Shown here: positions 1-11,491 of the stretch, one piece after another
Position numbering within the stretch: position 1 is the first letter of the stretch
How the letters are laid out: the number at the start of each line of letters is the position of its first letter
Source: Pseudoneurospora amorphoporcata
Taxonomy: Eukaryota > Ascomycota > Sordariomycetes > Sordariales > Sordariaceae
Assembly: GCA_033297205.1 (NCBI GenBank)
Contig: MU859070.1
Coordinates: 186,001 to 250,000 of the forward strand
Length of the DNA stretch: 64,000 bases
Reading direction: 5' to 3'
The notes under the pieces: generated by a model
Database searches by the model: none
Told to the model about the DNA's origin: nothing
The model's input: only the letters and a program-made list of their open reading frames with translations
Position numbers and translations under genes: made by a program

Positions 1-465
1 GAGGAGGAAGGCGACGAGGACGACTGGTGCGCCACCCATCTCGACCACGGCTGTCTCACCGGCCTGACCTCCGCCATGTTCGTCGACGAGGCGGCCACGC
101 CCCCGGTTGTCAACCCATCGGCGGACGGCTCGCTTCCCCCTCTGGCCGAGCTCCCTACATCCCCGGACCCGAAGGCTGGCCTCTACATCAAGTCCCGCAC
201 GGGCCAGACGGTACAGGTCAAGATTCCTCGTGACTGCATCGCCTTTCAGACGGGCGAGGCGCTGGAGCGCATCACGGGCGGCAAGTTCAAGGCGGTGCCG
301 CACTTTGTGCGGGGTGCGCGGGCTGAGATGAGCGCCGGACGGATTGCGCGCAACACGCTTGCCGTGTTCACTCAGCCTAACTTGGGTGATATGGTTGATA
401 TGGAGCAGCACATTACCTTTGGGGAGTTTGCGAGGGGCATTGTTGCCAAGAACACCGTTTCTTGA
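1..465 (+). CDS. 2-oxoglutarate/Fe(II) oxygenase-like protein, C-terminal part (5' truncated)
   Basis: The reading frame is open from base 1 and ends at TGA 463-465; the start and N-terminal domain lie outside the window. Visible near the left edge is WCATHLDHGCLTGLTSAM, which carries the HxD metal-binding pair followed by LTGL, as in the double-stranded beta-helix of isopenicillin-N-synthase-like oxygenases. Downstream, a stretch around CIAFQTGEALERITGG followed by VPHFVRG supplies the usual distal His position of the 2-His-1-Asp facial triad. A later Arg-rich segment (AGRIARNTLAVFTQP) is where the 2-oxoglutarate-binding Arg normally sits. An acidic run (EEEGDEDD) precedes the metal motif. 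From family knowledge it would be a soluble Fe(II)-dependent dioxygenase; the substrate cannot be inferred and no pathway neighbours are present. No intron is seen in this part. Confidence 0.75.
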   Translation, partial: EEEGDEDDWCATHLDHGCLTGLTSAMFVDEAATPPVVNPSADGSLPPLAELPTSPDPKAGLYIKSRTGQTVQVKIPRDCIAFQTGEALERITGGKFKAVPHFVRGARAEMSAGRIARNTLAVFTQPNLGDMVDMEQHITFGEFARGIVAKNTVS

Positions 466-1371
466 AAGGGGTGGGCGCTTTAGGATGTTGTCGGAGGATA
501 TGAGGGATGGTTTTTTTTTTCGCCAGTTGTAATCTTTTTGAATAGTTGAAGGAAAGCCTTTTTGACGTAATCATGTTCCGTGTGTACCTCTATAAACAGT
601 AGAGTGATGGTGTGTTGAAAAGACTCGGAGCTTCCATGTCGTTGACTCGTTCCATGTGTTTTACAACCCCACTGTTGATGCCCCCTGATCGCCTTCACGA
701 CCCCTGTCGATAGAAAAGTCAAGGAATTCTTGGCATTCATTCGTCCATGTCAAGTTCATGCGGGCGACGCGCGACAGCGTCATGGCAGGCGTTGTCCACC
801 GCTTTTAGCGCGAATTCGCGAAGCTCCAGTGGCGTTGTTGAACCTGCATATGCCGGGCCATCCAGGTACTTGCCAGACCGGCAACCCGGACCAAAGCGGA
901 CGCAACCCCTGAACGAAAGGCCCGAGAAGGACGGGACCCTCTTGACCCCGTCCGCCAAAAAAGTTGAAATTACCTCGGTGACCTCCGACAAGTCTTGTCG
1001 TTCTCCCGTGTTTAGGTTTACAATGATTGGAAGGACAAACCCGTTGATGGATAGACGGATCCGTTAAATTCTCCCCGTCACTCCTTCTCCCGAAGCCGAA
1101 ACGGTCCCTTGTCCTCCACCTGTTTGGCGTGTGTCCGCTCTCTTTTAGCTCGACCTACCCTCCTCCCCGCCTGTAGTGTACCGCTCCATCGCCGCCTCCA
1201 CTGACTCGCTCGGATCGGATCAACTGGCGCAGTTCATCCTCTCTGACCTGGATTCTCTTTCTTTTCTCTCATCTCTCTTCCATCCCATAGTTGACTGGTC
1301 CCCCACCTACCCATACATCCAATCGCGGCAAACGACGACTTGTTACGGACCACCGCCCACGTTTCCGCACA
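466..1371. other. Intergenic: 3' flank of the oxygenase gene and promoter/leader of the next gene
   Basis: No coding frame with fungal codon character or a domain is seen here. The right half (about 1070-1371) is pyrimidine-rich with long C/T runs, typical of a fungal promoter and 5' leader for the gene starting at 1372. Confidence 0.5.
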
Positions 1372-2447
1372 ATGCTCGCGACCATTCCCACTCTTTCCGC
1401 AGCCACATGGCTCTTGCTTTTGGGCACGAGTTCGGCCATGCCGGCGGGCGTTTTTGAGAGTCCCGAGTCTTCCATCACCGCCTCCTCTACCGCCACCGCT
1501 GTTGCGCCGGATATCACCGCCCTCACAGCAGTCTGGACCACTGTCAACGATGAGGGCGTGCCCATAACCGTCACTCCCGTACTCACCACCATCGACGGTA
1601 CACCGACCGTGATCTCTGCTGCCCCAGTTTCCACAGCCAACGCGGACGACATCATCATCGATGACGAGCTACCACCATTTGAGAAGCCCGGTAGCGGCGC
1701 CTTTGAGCAATGCCACAACAAAGATGGCCCCTCTGCGCCTTTCTGCGAACCTGCTCATGGGCAGAACATCTCCATTAACACCGATCAGCATAGTATGTGG
1801 CTTTCTCCCTTGTCCCTAGCCTACATAATCATGAGACGAAAGCTGACAGCCTCTGTCCAACAGTTACCTGGGACCCCGAGTATTTCGGACACAACACCTC
1901 CATCAAGATTGTCGCCTTCTACGATCTAGCGGGCACCGACCAGGCTTTCGCTACCGACTACATGTCTTCCGGCTGGGGCTACTACGAGTGGAAGGTGAAG
2001 AAGAATATCTTCTCTCCCAAGCAGTACAAGAAGCAGCAGGCGGTCAACGTCACTCTTGGTTTCGGCGCCAAGAACCACAACGATAACCGCGTCCACTGGG
2101 TCCGTGGCCCGACCGTTACCATTACTCGCACCCGCCGCATCCACCAGCACAAGAGCGAGCTGCCTGATGGCGCCGCCCTGTACATTGGTATTCCCGCCAT
2201 GGTCGGTTTCGTCCTACTCGTGTCGTGCGGTACCTGCCTGTTGAACAGGAAGGTGAGACGCCTTGGCGTTGGCAGCGTCATGGGCCGCGGAAAGGGCTAC
2301 AGCCTCCTTGGCAAGAGCAAGAAGAAGGGTCTTTTCGGAAAGAAGAACAAGGACGAGAGTATCAAGCTCATGAGCCGTGACGAGTTCGAGGTTGATGATC
2401 GGGACTATAGAGACACCCCTGACATGGAGGACCGTTGGAGCCGGTAA
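1372..2447 (+). CDS. Secreted/membrane-anchored protein with one C-terminal TM segment, function unknown
   Basis: Model join(1372..1792,1864..2447), 334 aa, one 71-nt intron (GTATGT...CAG) joining codon ATT. The start was chosen because it opens a classical signal peptide (MLATIPTLSAATWLLLLGTS, then SAMPAG). The mature N-terminus is Ser/Thr/Val-rich, suggesting O-glycosylation. A more conserved-looking extracellular part follows (TWDPEYFGHNTSIKI, GYYEWKVKKN), then a hydrophobic segment near residues 258-280 (IGIPAMVGFVLLVSC) and a strongly basic tail with Gly/Lys repeats ending in acidic residues. The topology is therefore a type I membrane protein of the secretory pathway, probably plasma membrane. 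I recognise the layout from fungal hypothetical proteins but cannot assign a function. It differs from Wsc sensors because no Cys-rich WSC domain is present. Confidence 0.8.
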
Positions 2448-4050
2448 ATGGATGACTGATTTCGGTGGGATGAAAGAAAAGCAGTTCGTCACTCGGCTGG
2501 CCCTTAACTCTGATTCCTCTGGACGGCGCAACGATTGCTGGTAGGCACTTGCTGTGCCGACTTCCGTTTGCGCCGCCACAAGGAAGCCCTTGAGGTGTTC
2601 ACGATGAACCCTGGGTGAACTCCAGGATGATGGATGTTATACGAGCAGGTTTCATCCATACCTGAACAGGTAGCCTCCCATGAAGAGGCAGCCGCTCAAA
2701 GGCAGCTATACGCCTAACTGTGAGGAATTTTGGATACGCGCTGCCTTATTATGGATACGTTTGGCGATGAGTAATGAAGAGGCGGCACAAACCATGCCGA
2801 AAAACAGGATCATGCCCTAGATTAGGTATGAGACCGCTAACGTTGGATAATGCGATATGTAATGCTTTGGGTATGAGTGGACATGGAGTCTAGGAGACAT
2901 GAGACGGGGGAAGGCAAAAAATGACACCAAGTCACAACACAAAGCTGTAACTACTTAATATTAAAACATGACATCCAGAATGTTCATGACATGACCTATA
3001 ATCGTCTGAGGGGAACCCGAAGAGCTTCGCGAATGGTCGTATACCCCATGCAACCTGGAAAGCATGTGCAACACGCTCCGAGGCTCCCGTCTTACTGTGT
3101 TGCTCTGTTCCTTATGGTAAACTCCGAATTCATATAGCAACTGGCAGAGCCTCAGTAGAGGAGCACACTCCCCATTCGTGCTCTCTCCTGAGCAACCGTC
3201 CACTAGGTCTAGTGTTTTTTCCCGCCAAGTCACTGATGGAGAATTATATGATATTTTGTGTGCTTGAAACCGTCAACTCGGGTAAAGGGTAACCACGCGC
3301 ACGTCACACCATGAGAAGAGAATGGTATTGTCGAATCATGGCAGGCACTCGGTAGCATGAACGACACGGCAACCGGCATACTTGTTCATCTCGACCTTCT
3401 ACCTGAGTGTCACAGGCCATCCCGGCATCACGGTGAGCAACGAGCCGGCGTAGATGAAATTCAGCACTGAAAATTGTTGGCTCGAATCACATCCAGCCCA
3501 CGCCTCGAGTGCTGGCGTGCTTTGACGTTCACCTAGAATCTATGCGGGTGATACCGAAAAGGCTTGTCGCGAAGAGTGACTTGGTCTCACTGACAATTGA
3601 AAACTACTAGAATGAGGTGATGGTGACAATGCCAGCAGATCCGAGGACCAGTTCTTCCATTGCTCATCTCGTCACAGCCCTCAACTCGCGCCTTCCATTT
3701 ACGATTTGACTATCGGATCACACCATGTCCACGTGAAACCCAGGGGGTTTAATACGTAAGGGTTGCCCATCAAGGTGGATGTCCAAATCAGGAAAGTGCG
3801 ACCTAGGCTCACTCGTGAAGCATGAGATTTTCACAAACGAAATTCAGTCGAGGAAGCTGCGTCTGGCGAAATCCTGTCATCCGACCTCTTTCGAAACAAC
3901 ATCAAAGACTTTACGTTTACAGGCCTTTGGACGAAAGAAGCGCTCAAGTTACCTATTTATGATCTCCATCGCTACCTTACCTATTGTCGGTCTTATTCAC
4001 TGTCCCATCATCCGATCCCTATGTGAATCACATCGATCCCACCACCCGCT
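2448..4050. other. Intergenic, 1.6 kb, no gene seen
   Basis: Only short frames without domains or plausible splice structure occur here. Part is the 3' flank of the preceding gene and the last few hundred bases are the promoter and leader of the MFS transporter. No repeat or RNA gene was recognised. Confidence 0.5.
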
Positions 4051-6337
4051 ATGGAGGGACCAAAAACCGAGGATGTCTTCCTGGAGGCACTAGGAAATAA
4101 AGCCTCCCCCTCCGATCTCACCCTCCAACCTCTTCCTATATCAACCTCACTCAACTTTGACGGCGAATCCAGCAGCCCAGCCTTGGGAACGACGCTACTA
4201 TCCAGACAAAGAAGCCAGAATCGTGTTGGAGGAACCGCAAAGAAACCTCACGCTCGGGGACCATCACTCTCAGTATCCTTTGACCCCATGACATCTTACG
4301 ACGACGAAAGCCCATACCGGCTGGCTGGACCATCGAGGGACCAATTTCCGCGCCTTAATTCTTCCACATCATCACTTGGCCGCAGGAACTCCAGTCCAAG
4401 ACTCCAAGTCACGCCGATAGAGGAGCAGAGAGATCCGATGACGGCAATCGTCAAGGCGAGACTGTCCGCAAGCCAACATGGCTCCGAGGATGCGCAGCGC
4501 GCAATGACCTCAAACACTACGCGGCGCACGCTTGAACCCATGACACTCGATAAGAATCCGCCCGTAAACGGCGAGGAGCCGCCAACCGTGGAGTATCTCA
4601 CAGGCTTGCGTCTTGGCTTGCTCATAGGTGGCCTTATGCTCGGCATGCTTCTCTTCTCGATCGATCGTACCATCATATCAACGGTAGGTGGTCCAGAACT
4701 GAGAGTGAGGTGAATGATCCAACATGAAAGCTAATACCGTTGAAACAGGCGACGCCATATATCACAAAGGAATTCCATTCAACATCAGATATAGGCTGGT
4801 ATGGTTCGGCATACATGCTCACATCGTGTGCTTTCCAGCCGGTCTTTGGACGCATTTTCATGCTGTATTCGGTCAAATGGGCATACCTCACCGCCATGAT
4901 TTTGTTCGAACTTGGCTCCCTCCTCTGCGGACTGGCGCCAGACTCGACAACTCTGATTGTTGGGCGGGCCATTGCGGGTTTTGGCAGTGCTGGTGTTCTC
5001 ATTGGCAGCTTCATTATTGTGAATATGGCTGTTCCGAAGCAAAAACGTCCCATTTTCACGGCCGTAGTCGGTTTGATGTGAGTCTGCCCCTATTGGCTCG
5101 TGTCTCTGGCCTCTTGACAAGACCACATATGCTAACCATGTTCAGGTTCGGTGTCGGGGCCTCGGTCGGTCCTCTCCTAGGTGGTGTGTTCACAGACCTG
5201 GTGGTAAGTCTCCCCTCGACTCCTGCGTAAAAGCTATCCTAATCATCTGAAAAGACGTGGAGATGGTGCTTTTACATCAACTTACCGCTTGGCGGCGTAA
5301 CCATCATCTGCTTGATTCTGTTCTTCAACCCCAAGGGACGCGAGCGCACCACCCGAAAATTTCTGGACAGGTTTAAGGACTTGGACATTGTGGGCAACAT
5401 TCTTATCCTAGGCGCTTTTGTCATGCTCTTCTTGGCGCTTGAACATACGTCTCGGGGCTTTTCCTGGAACCACCCACTCATCATCTGGCTTTTGGTCGGC
5501 TGCGGCATTACCGCCATTATATTTATGGCTTGGCAATGGGTCAAAGGTGACGCGGCGTTAATTCCCCCTCGTATCGTCAAGCAGCGTACAGTGGCGGCGT
5601 CATGCGGTACGGCTTTCATGATATACGCGATCCTGATCAACATGACCTTCTTCCTCCCGATTTGGTTCCAGGCCGTCAAGAACGAGACGGCCATGCGCTC
5701 CGGCGTACACATGGTCCCGTTCTTTGTAGCCCAGTCGGTATTTTCACTGATTGCAGGAGGCATCGTGTCCAAAATTGGTTATGCAACGCCTCCAGCGGTG
5801 ATCGGCTCCGCTATTGGTACCGTTGGCCTCGGATTACTGACCCTGTTGAACTCCAACACAACAACAGCCCAATGGGTAGGCTATCAAGTTCTAACGGCCG
5901 CTGGCTTTGGCATATCGATCCAGCAATGCTTCAACGCGGTACAGGCGGTGCTTGGCGAGTCGGAAGACTTGCCGTTGGCAACTGCGGCCGTTGCTGCTGC
6001 CCAGTCGCTTGGAGGCGCCATCTTCGTGTCGGTAGGGAACAGTGTTTTCCAGAACCAGCTGATGAAGGCATCTACCGGCAATTTGCTCCCGGGTATCGAC
6101 ATGAGGCAGGTGATCGAGGCGGGTGCCACGGCGTTCCGCGACCTGATACCGGCGGAGCAGCTGCCTGCCATGATCCAGGTGTACAACAAGGCGATCCAGA
6201 CGGTACTCATCGTCCCCATTCCTCTAGGAGTGCTCGCAACTCTTATTGCCTGCTTCATCGAGATGAGATCGGTGAAACCACCAAAGGTCAACGAGGAGTC
6301 AAGCACTGGCGGCACTGAACTTTCCGACCAGAGATAA
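4051..6337 (+). CDS. MFS multidrug transporter, DHA2 (14-TM) type
   Basis: Model join(4051..4683,4749..5077,5146..5203,5255..6337), 700 aa, introns of 65, 68 and 51 nt. Residues 1 to about 190 form a long hydrophilic Ser/Pro/Arg-rich cytoplasmic region. TM1 then begins (LGLLIGGLMLGMLLFSIDRT, with the D-R-T of DHA transporters). Further hallmarks are GWYGSAYMLTSCAFQPVFGR after TM1, the GRAIAGFGSAGVLIGSF segment, GASVGPLLGGVFTD (motif C-like antiporter signature) and WRWCFYINLPLGG. These place it with fungal drug:H+ antiporters that export toxic compounds, mycotoxins or siderophores at the plasma membrane. No biosynthetic or regulator gene lies next to it, so the substrate is unknown. The extended N-terminus is longer than in most relatives and contains many possible phosphorylation sites. 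Confidence 0.92.
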
Positions 6338-7617
6338 TGTACGAGCGAATGAAGTTGGGAAGAGAAACAGAACGGATCCGCGTTCAGGCGCAAGGAGCTT
6401 CGTGGAGGTGGTTCATTTTCAAAATTTCGGAAGAATTATTAGGCTCTAAAGGAACATCATATGGTTTAGAAGTAGACATAGGTCGGCATAACTGCCCAAG
6501 AATTCCAGGAAGGATTGTATCTAGAAGTCAGCTTGAGCATCTGTTTAGACTGGCTCAGGTCGCCTTGCAACCTGGAGTTAGCACTATATGAATCTAGCGG
6601 AATATCGATCAAGATATGTTCTTTTAACTGAGGATGCATACCCCGCTGCATTTCATGACGGCTTGTTGAAGCTCAGAGTACTAAGGCCCCACCTCCTACC
6701 CCCAAGTAATTGTTGTTCTGAAGGGTCTTTCTAGGTGCTACAAACAAGAGGGGACAGATTTAGTCCAAAGTGATTCGTTCAGGGACATGTAAAAAAAAAA
6801 CCAAACCTGTATAAGTCCATAACCTGGGGCTATAAAAGAACTTGTATAGCGCATAGGTATACATACTATTAATGTCCAGATTTGCGGGGTCCGTACCGGA
6901 TGCGGACCAGCCGACCAAGCGGTGCCTAGATGCTGGCTTAGTTCATATGATTTCGATTTGATGAAGTATATGCAGGATACGAGGCGTTTACCACTGCTCA
7001 TTTGGAACATGTACGCTATAGAAAAATGTTGCACATTGACAAGCACCATCACTTTTTAACTTATCTCTTCACCTCGGATCAAAGGCCTCCCCTCATTCCA
7101 GTTCTCTTAGATACAATCAACAGCCATCAGCCGCAAAGACAAGCCGCTTGCCGTTGCGCTTGCATACACATTCGACAAATTGGTCTCCAATATTTGGCAA
7201 GTGATATCATTATCCCGCCGTACTTGGAGGAAGCCTTTTGTTGTTGCGATTTCGGACTGCCTGTTTCGTCCATTGAGCGATCGCTGATTGACGGTAATGG
7301 TCCATTTGGTCTGGGTGTGAGAAGCGGCCGGTCAGTGGGACTCTTTCTTTCAAGCTCCACTAACATTTCTCCAACGACGCGACTCTTCTACCTTGCTCGT
7401 CATTACTTTTCCCGAATACTCCTACCATCCGATCCGCGACATCGTCTAGGACAAGCTCCCTCGTCCTTTCTAATCTCTGACTCAACATCTCTCTTACTCC
7501 ATAGCAGAGAGAATTTCGCATACCCAATCGCTTCGCAGCCGCCGATCACCCGACGCGAACACTGTCGCTTGCGCATAATTACATACGGCCAGGCTAACGT
7601 CATCTCCCACTCACACG
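6338..7617. other. Intergenic, 1.3 kb, no gene seen; promoter of TFIIS gene
   Basis: There is an A/T-rich stretch around 6440-6860 and a C/T-rich leader from about 7370 to the ATG at 7618. No coding structure or repeat family was recognised. Confidence 0.5.
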
Positions 7618-8657
7618 ATGGATGACCGAGAACTCACCGCGCGCATCAAGGCGCTCTCCAAAGCTGTCAGCAGTGAACCCCCGGCGACGGTCATTAAGCT
7701 CCTGGAGGAATTGAAGAGAGATGCAAAGCCGACCGAGGAACAGCTTCGCGTGAGTATTGCTCCTCCCCTTGGCGCAGAGCGATGTGAGCGGTACTTGAGA
7801 TCTAACACTTTGCCTTGTCCACCCTAGTCGACAAAAGCCGGTGTTACCGTAGGAAAACTGCGCGCCAATGCCAACAAGGACATCGCTCGTATTGCCAGCG
7901 AGATCGTGAACAAGTGGAGGAAGCTTGTCGAGGCGGCGAAGGAGGCCAAGAAGAAGAGCCAGGCCGCCGCGGCCTCGGGTGCCAGCTCCCCAGCACCCAA
8001 GGCATCGCCCGCGCCTGCATCGTCCGCGTACAACAAGCCTTACGACGGCGACATCGAGAAGCGTCACTTCAAGACAGACAAGGTCGACGTTAACCGAACC
8101 TCGAGCCAGACGCGCAACAACACCATCGGCGTGCTCTACAACGGCCTCGCCTACCGAAGAACCGAGTCGATTGAGGAAGTCGTCAAGCGCGCCGTCGAAG
8201 TCGAGAATGCTCTTTTCAAGGCTTGCAAGGGCGAGAATCAGGAGTATCGCAGCAAGGCCCGCACCCTCTTTACCAGTCTGAAACGTAAGGACAACGCTGC
8301 GTTGGGGCGACGAGTCATGTCGGGCGAGCTCCCGGTCGACCGCCTTGTTGTTTTGTCGGATAAGGAGCTCGCCTCGGAGGAACAACGTGCCAGGGATGAG
8401 GAACTGGAGAAGGAGAACATGAAGAAGGCCCAGGTGCCCATGGCGGAGAAGTCCATCAGCGATGCGCTGAAGTGCGGAAAGTGCGGACAGAGGAAGGTGT
8501 CATATAGCCAGGCGCAAACACGGTCGGCTGATGAACCTATGACGACCTTCTGCGAGTGCACAGTTTGCGGAAACCGCTGGAAGGTATGGCAGACTCACAA
8601 AGTCTCTTTCACGGAAGCCAAATTTGATGCTAACAGTTGCATGTTTAGTTCTCTTAA
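7618..8657 (+). CDS. DST1: Transcription elongation factor TFIIS (S-II)
   Basis: Model join(7618..7749,7828..8583,8649..8657), 298 aa, introns of 78 and 65 nt; the last exon codes only Phe-Ser-stop, giving the family-typical end NRWKFS. Domain order: an N-terminal LW/TFIIS-N helical bundle (residues 1 to about 80), an Ala/Pro/Ser linker, a central three-helix domain (about 125-240, NTIGVLYNGLAYR...SLKRKDNAALGRRVM), and a C-terminal zinc ribbon. The ribbon has CGKCG...CECTVCG and the acidic hairpin SADEPMTTF whose Asp-Glu pair enters the RNA polymerase II active site. The protein stimulates transcript cleavage so that arrested polymerase II can resume elongation in the nucleus. Length matches yeast Dst1 (about 300 aa). 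It converges on the cysteine synthase-like gene downstream. Confidence 0.97.
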
Positions 8658-9295
8658 ATGGCGGTGCATAACAAGCTCCTTCGTTTCGTTCTTTTTGGCA
8701 TGAATTGGGGCGCGGAGTGTGCGTCGTTTTGGTGGCTTGATATGCCGTTCCTCTGGGGAAACTTGCCTACTGCACGCTTCGTTGCGTGATAATTTATAAC
8801 TGGCTCACAATTTGGAAGGTCATTGGCAACAGGACGAGGATATTGAAGCGTCTGGAGAACATTCCTCCACCTAAAGAGGACCATGAGACGGAAGAACTGG
8901 AAACCAAAAGTTACTCGAAGACGGAAGACTCTGTACCTTTGGGAACTTCTTCAAACATCGGAGTATGGATCATTTAATTTTTTTTTTCTTTTTTCTTCAT
9001 TATACCCAGCGAAGAGGTGAGCGATGAATTACTAGCTACTTCATGACTTGGGAAGAGCTGGATTTTGGGACGGGCAACGACCTACTCAGGCCTCACACTA
9101 CGCATGTTGTAGTAATATATCCAACCGTAAGAGGCCATATAGCCGATATGGCTCAATCAAACGTTTCATTGTGAACTTGTTAGGCTCTTCGACCAGGGAC
9201 GAGCAACACATGTCACCTGTTCAACTGCAGCGGGGGGGCCAAGCGAGCCTCACTCATCATGCACCATATTTACGCTGTTCAGTCCGTCTCAATTC
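8658..9295. other. Intergenic between convergent 3' ends
   Basis: This holds the 3' flanks of TFIIS (plus) and the cysteine synthase-like gene (minus). A T-rich run at about 8979-8996 (T9-C-T2 type) is the only notable feature. No gene seen. Confidence 0.5.
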
Positions 9296-10666
9296 CTACC
9301 TCTTCAATTCCTCAAGCCCTAGCTCCGCCAAAAGATCTTCCGCTTGCGCCTGGGTATCATTTTCCAGCCCCATATCGCCAATCTGCTTCCAGAACTTGCT
9401 CAGATGTCTATTCCCCGAGTCGCACAACAGCGTCACCACCCGGCTGCCCTTGGGCAGCTTCATGGCCGTTACCACTGCCGCCACGCAGTTGACAGCCGTG
9501 CTGCTGCCGCAAAAGATGCCGTCGTGCTCCACCAACCACCGGGCCATCCGGCATGCCTGCTCATCCGTCACTCGCACGGCATCGTCAATCAGCACCCGCC
9601 CCGATTCGAAGTTTTCCGTGATGCGGTTGATGCCGATGCCCTCCACGATCGTGTCCACCTGCTGCCGCCGGCGCGTGCCCTCCCGCTCCGTCGACGAGTA
9701 CATGACGCCGTGGCGGATCTTGTTATACAGCCCGCTGCCCTGCGGGTCCGCCAGCACGACGCGCGTGTCCCACAGGTTCTTCTCCTCCTTCAGGTACTTG
9801 GCCACACCAGAGATGGTGCCGCCGGTCCCCGCGCCAGCCACAAAGGCGTCCAGCTGCCCGCCCGTCTGGCGGTAGATTTCCGGGCCAGTGGTCTTGACAT
9901 GTGCCGTGTAGTTGGCCGTGCTCTCGAACTGGTCGGCGAAAAACCCGACGCTGCCATCGCCGTGCGTCGCCTCGTGTTCGCGCGCCCGTCTGCGCGCTAA
10001 GTTGACGAAGTGGTCTGGCGACGTGATCGGCGCCGGGTTGACCCGCTCGACCGTCGCGCCTAGGTGGTGCAGCAGCTGCGACTTTTCTATCGCCATGTCG
10101 TTCGGCATGCAGATGTGGCACTTATACCCCTTTGCGCGCGCCAAAGTGGCGAGCGAGATGCCCGTGCTGCCTACGGTCCCTTCGTAGATGGTGTCGCCGC
10201 GCCCGGGGACAAGCGAGCCGCGCTCCTCGGCGTCTTGGATCAGGTTGAGCGCCACCCGGTCCTTGGGACTACCGCCGGCGCCGTTGAGGAGCTCTGCCTT
10301 CGCGAGGATGAAGCAGCCTGTTGCTTCGGATAAGCTGCGGATGTGGACTAAGGGAGTGTTGCCGATGCAGCCCTCGATGCCCTCGACCCAGTCGAAACTG
10401 CTGTTGATGTTGCTTGTTACTTCCTCGTGGTCTTCTAGTCGGACGGGGCCGAAGATCAAACTCTCCCGGCGTACCCGGTTAGCGGTGGGCACTACGACGC
10501 CGAAGTTGCCATTGGATCGGCTTAGGTTGCGGTTCCGACGCCGTTGGTACCGGTTCTCGAGTTCGGGGTAGCAGTCTTTGAAGCCGAGAGTGACGAGGAT
10601 GCCGGCGGCAAAGGCGGCTGTTAGAGCTACCGTGCCGTAGACACGGGGATGGTCGCTTATTGACAT
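9296..10666 (-). CDS. Cysteine synthase-like PLP enzyme with N-terminal membrane anchor (Mcy1/cysteine synthase 2 type)
   Basis: Intronless, 456 aa. The N-terminus has a hydrophobic segment at about residues 10-27 (VALTAAFAAGILVTLGF) followed by an Arg/Asn-rich region, resembling a signal anchor. The fold-type II PLP domain starts near residue 95 (WVEGIEGCIGNTPLVHI). The PLP lysine sits in GGSPKDRVAL, the phosphate-binding loop is GAGTGGTISG, and the conserved GTVGSTGISLA and CDSGNRH motifs are present. No CBS regulatory domain follows, so cystathionine beta-synthase is less likely. Known relatives are the yeast mitochondrial outer membrane cysteine synthase-like Mcy1 and fungal 'cysteine synthase 2'; O-acetylserine sulfhydrylase activity is inferred from family, and some members are only weakly active. 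The gene diverges from the mitochondrial methyltransferase gene across about 0.8 kb. Confidence 0.9.
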   Translation of the reverse strand: MSISDHPRVYGTVALTAAFAAGILVTLGFKDCYPELENRYQRRRNRNLSRSNGNFGVVVPTANRVRRESLIFGPVRLEDHEEVTSNINSSFDWVEGIEGCIGNTPLVHIRSLSEATGCFILAKAELLNGAGGSPKDRVALNLIQDAEERGSLVPGRGDTIYEGTVGSTGISLATLARAKGYKCHICMPNDMAIEKSQLLHHLGATVERVNPAPITSPDHFVNLARRRAREHEATHGDGSVGFFADQFESTANYTAHVKTTGPEIYRQTGGQLDAFVAGAGTGGTISGVAKYLKEEKNLWDTRVVLADPQGSGLYNKIRHGVMYSSTEREGTRRRQQVDTIVEGIGINRITENFESGRVLIDDAVRVTDEQACRMARWLVEHDGIFCGSSTAVNCVAAVVTAMKLPKGSRVVTLLCDSGNRHLSKFWKQIGDMGLENDTQAQAEDLLAELGLEELKR

Positions 10667-11491
10667 ATCTTGATGGGTTTTGTGTGTGAAATTTGAGTTA
10701 TCTCATAGTAGGTGGTGTCTCATCATGCCCGTTTGGACTTGGGGTTTGAGTGGTGATCAAGGTAGACTTGTGCCGTTGCGCTGTTGCCCTTATCAAATAA
10801 AGAAAATGAATCTCACTTGCTAGGGAATCAACTGATCAACCGTCAGAAATAAACGAAGGAAAGGTTTCCAAATAAAATGAGAGTGTCTTGTCTGATGTAG
10901 CCGAGTTCTTCAAGATTTTTTGAGGGTTTTGCTGAAAGGTGCTGTTGATGTCATGCAACGATGGATCTCTTCAAGAGCACTCAGGTGTGATCGATTCAGT
11001 CACCCATCTCCCACGGCAGGCAGTCAGAACCTTGGCACCTCCGGTGACCGGCCTCGCCTCCGCTGAAGCCGGTCAGATCGGAAGCCATGAGGCCTGTAAC
11101 AGATCGTGAATCGGCACTTCCCCGTTGCTGCGAGTCACTTGCAAGCGCCGTTGGGGGCAACGGACAGCGAGGTTTATCGTTCAATGTACCCCTGGGCTGG
11201 GCCACCACTGTTGTCCCGAGCGCAGGAACTGTCAGCTAGAACCGAATCAGGAAGTGAGCTCGGGCCACCCCGCAAAAGCTCACAAGATCCGTTCCTCCTC
11301 CACCATTAACCTCCACCTTTCGCCCCGTGTCCCCTCCACGAGTCCACTCTCAAGACCGTACCGACCAGGTATACGTACCTTCCATTCCACTGGCACGGGG
11401 GGCAGGACGAACAGACCCGACGTCAGTGGCCTCTGGGATACTGCCCGGGCATCTTCGCTCACCCACCAACATCTGAACTCACCCAGCCGAG
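10667..11491. other. Divergent intergenic/promoter region
   Basis: This 825-base stretch separates two divergently transcribed genes, both with probable mitochondrial products, so it must hold both promoters. C-rich pyrimidine runs occur at about 11290-11345 on the rightward side. No specific operator was identified. Confidence 0.45.
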
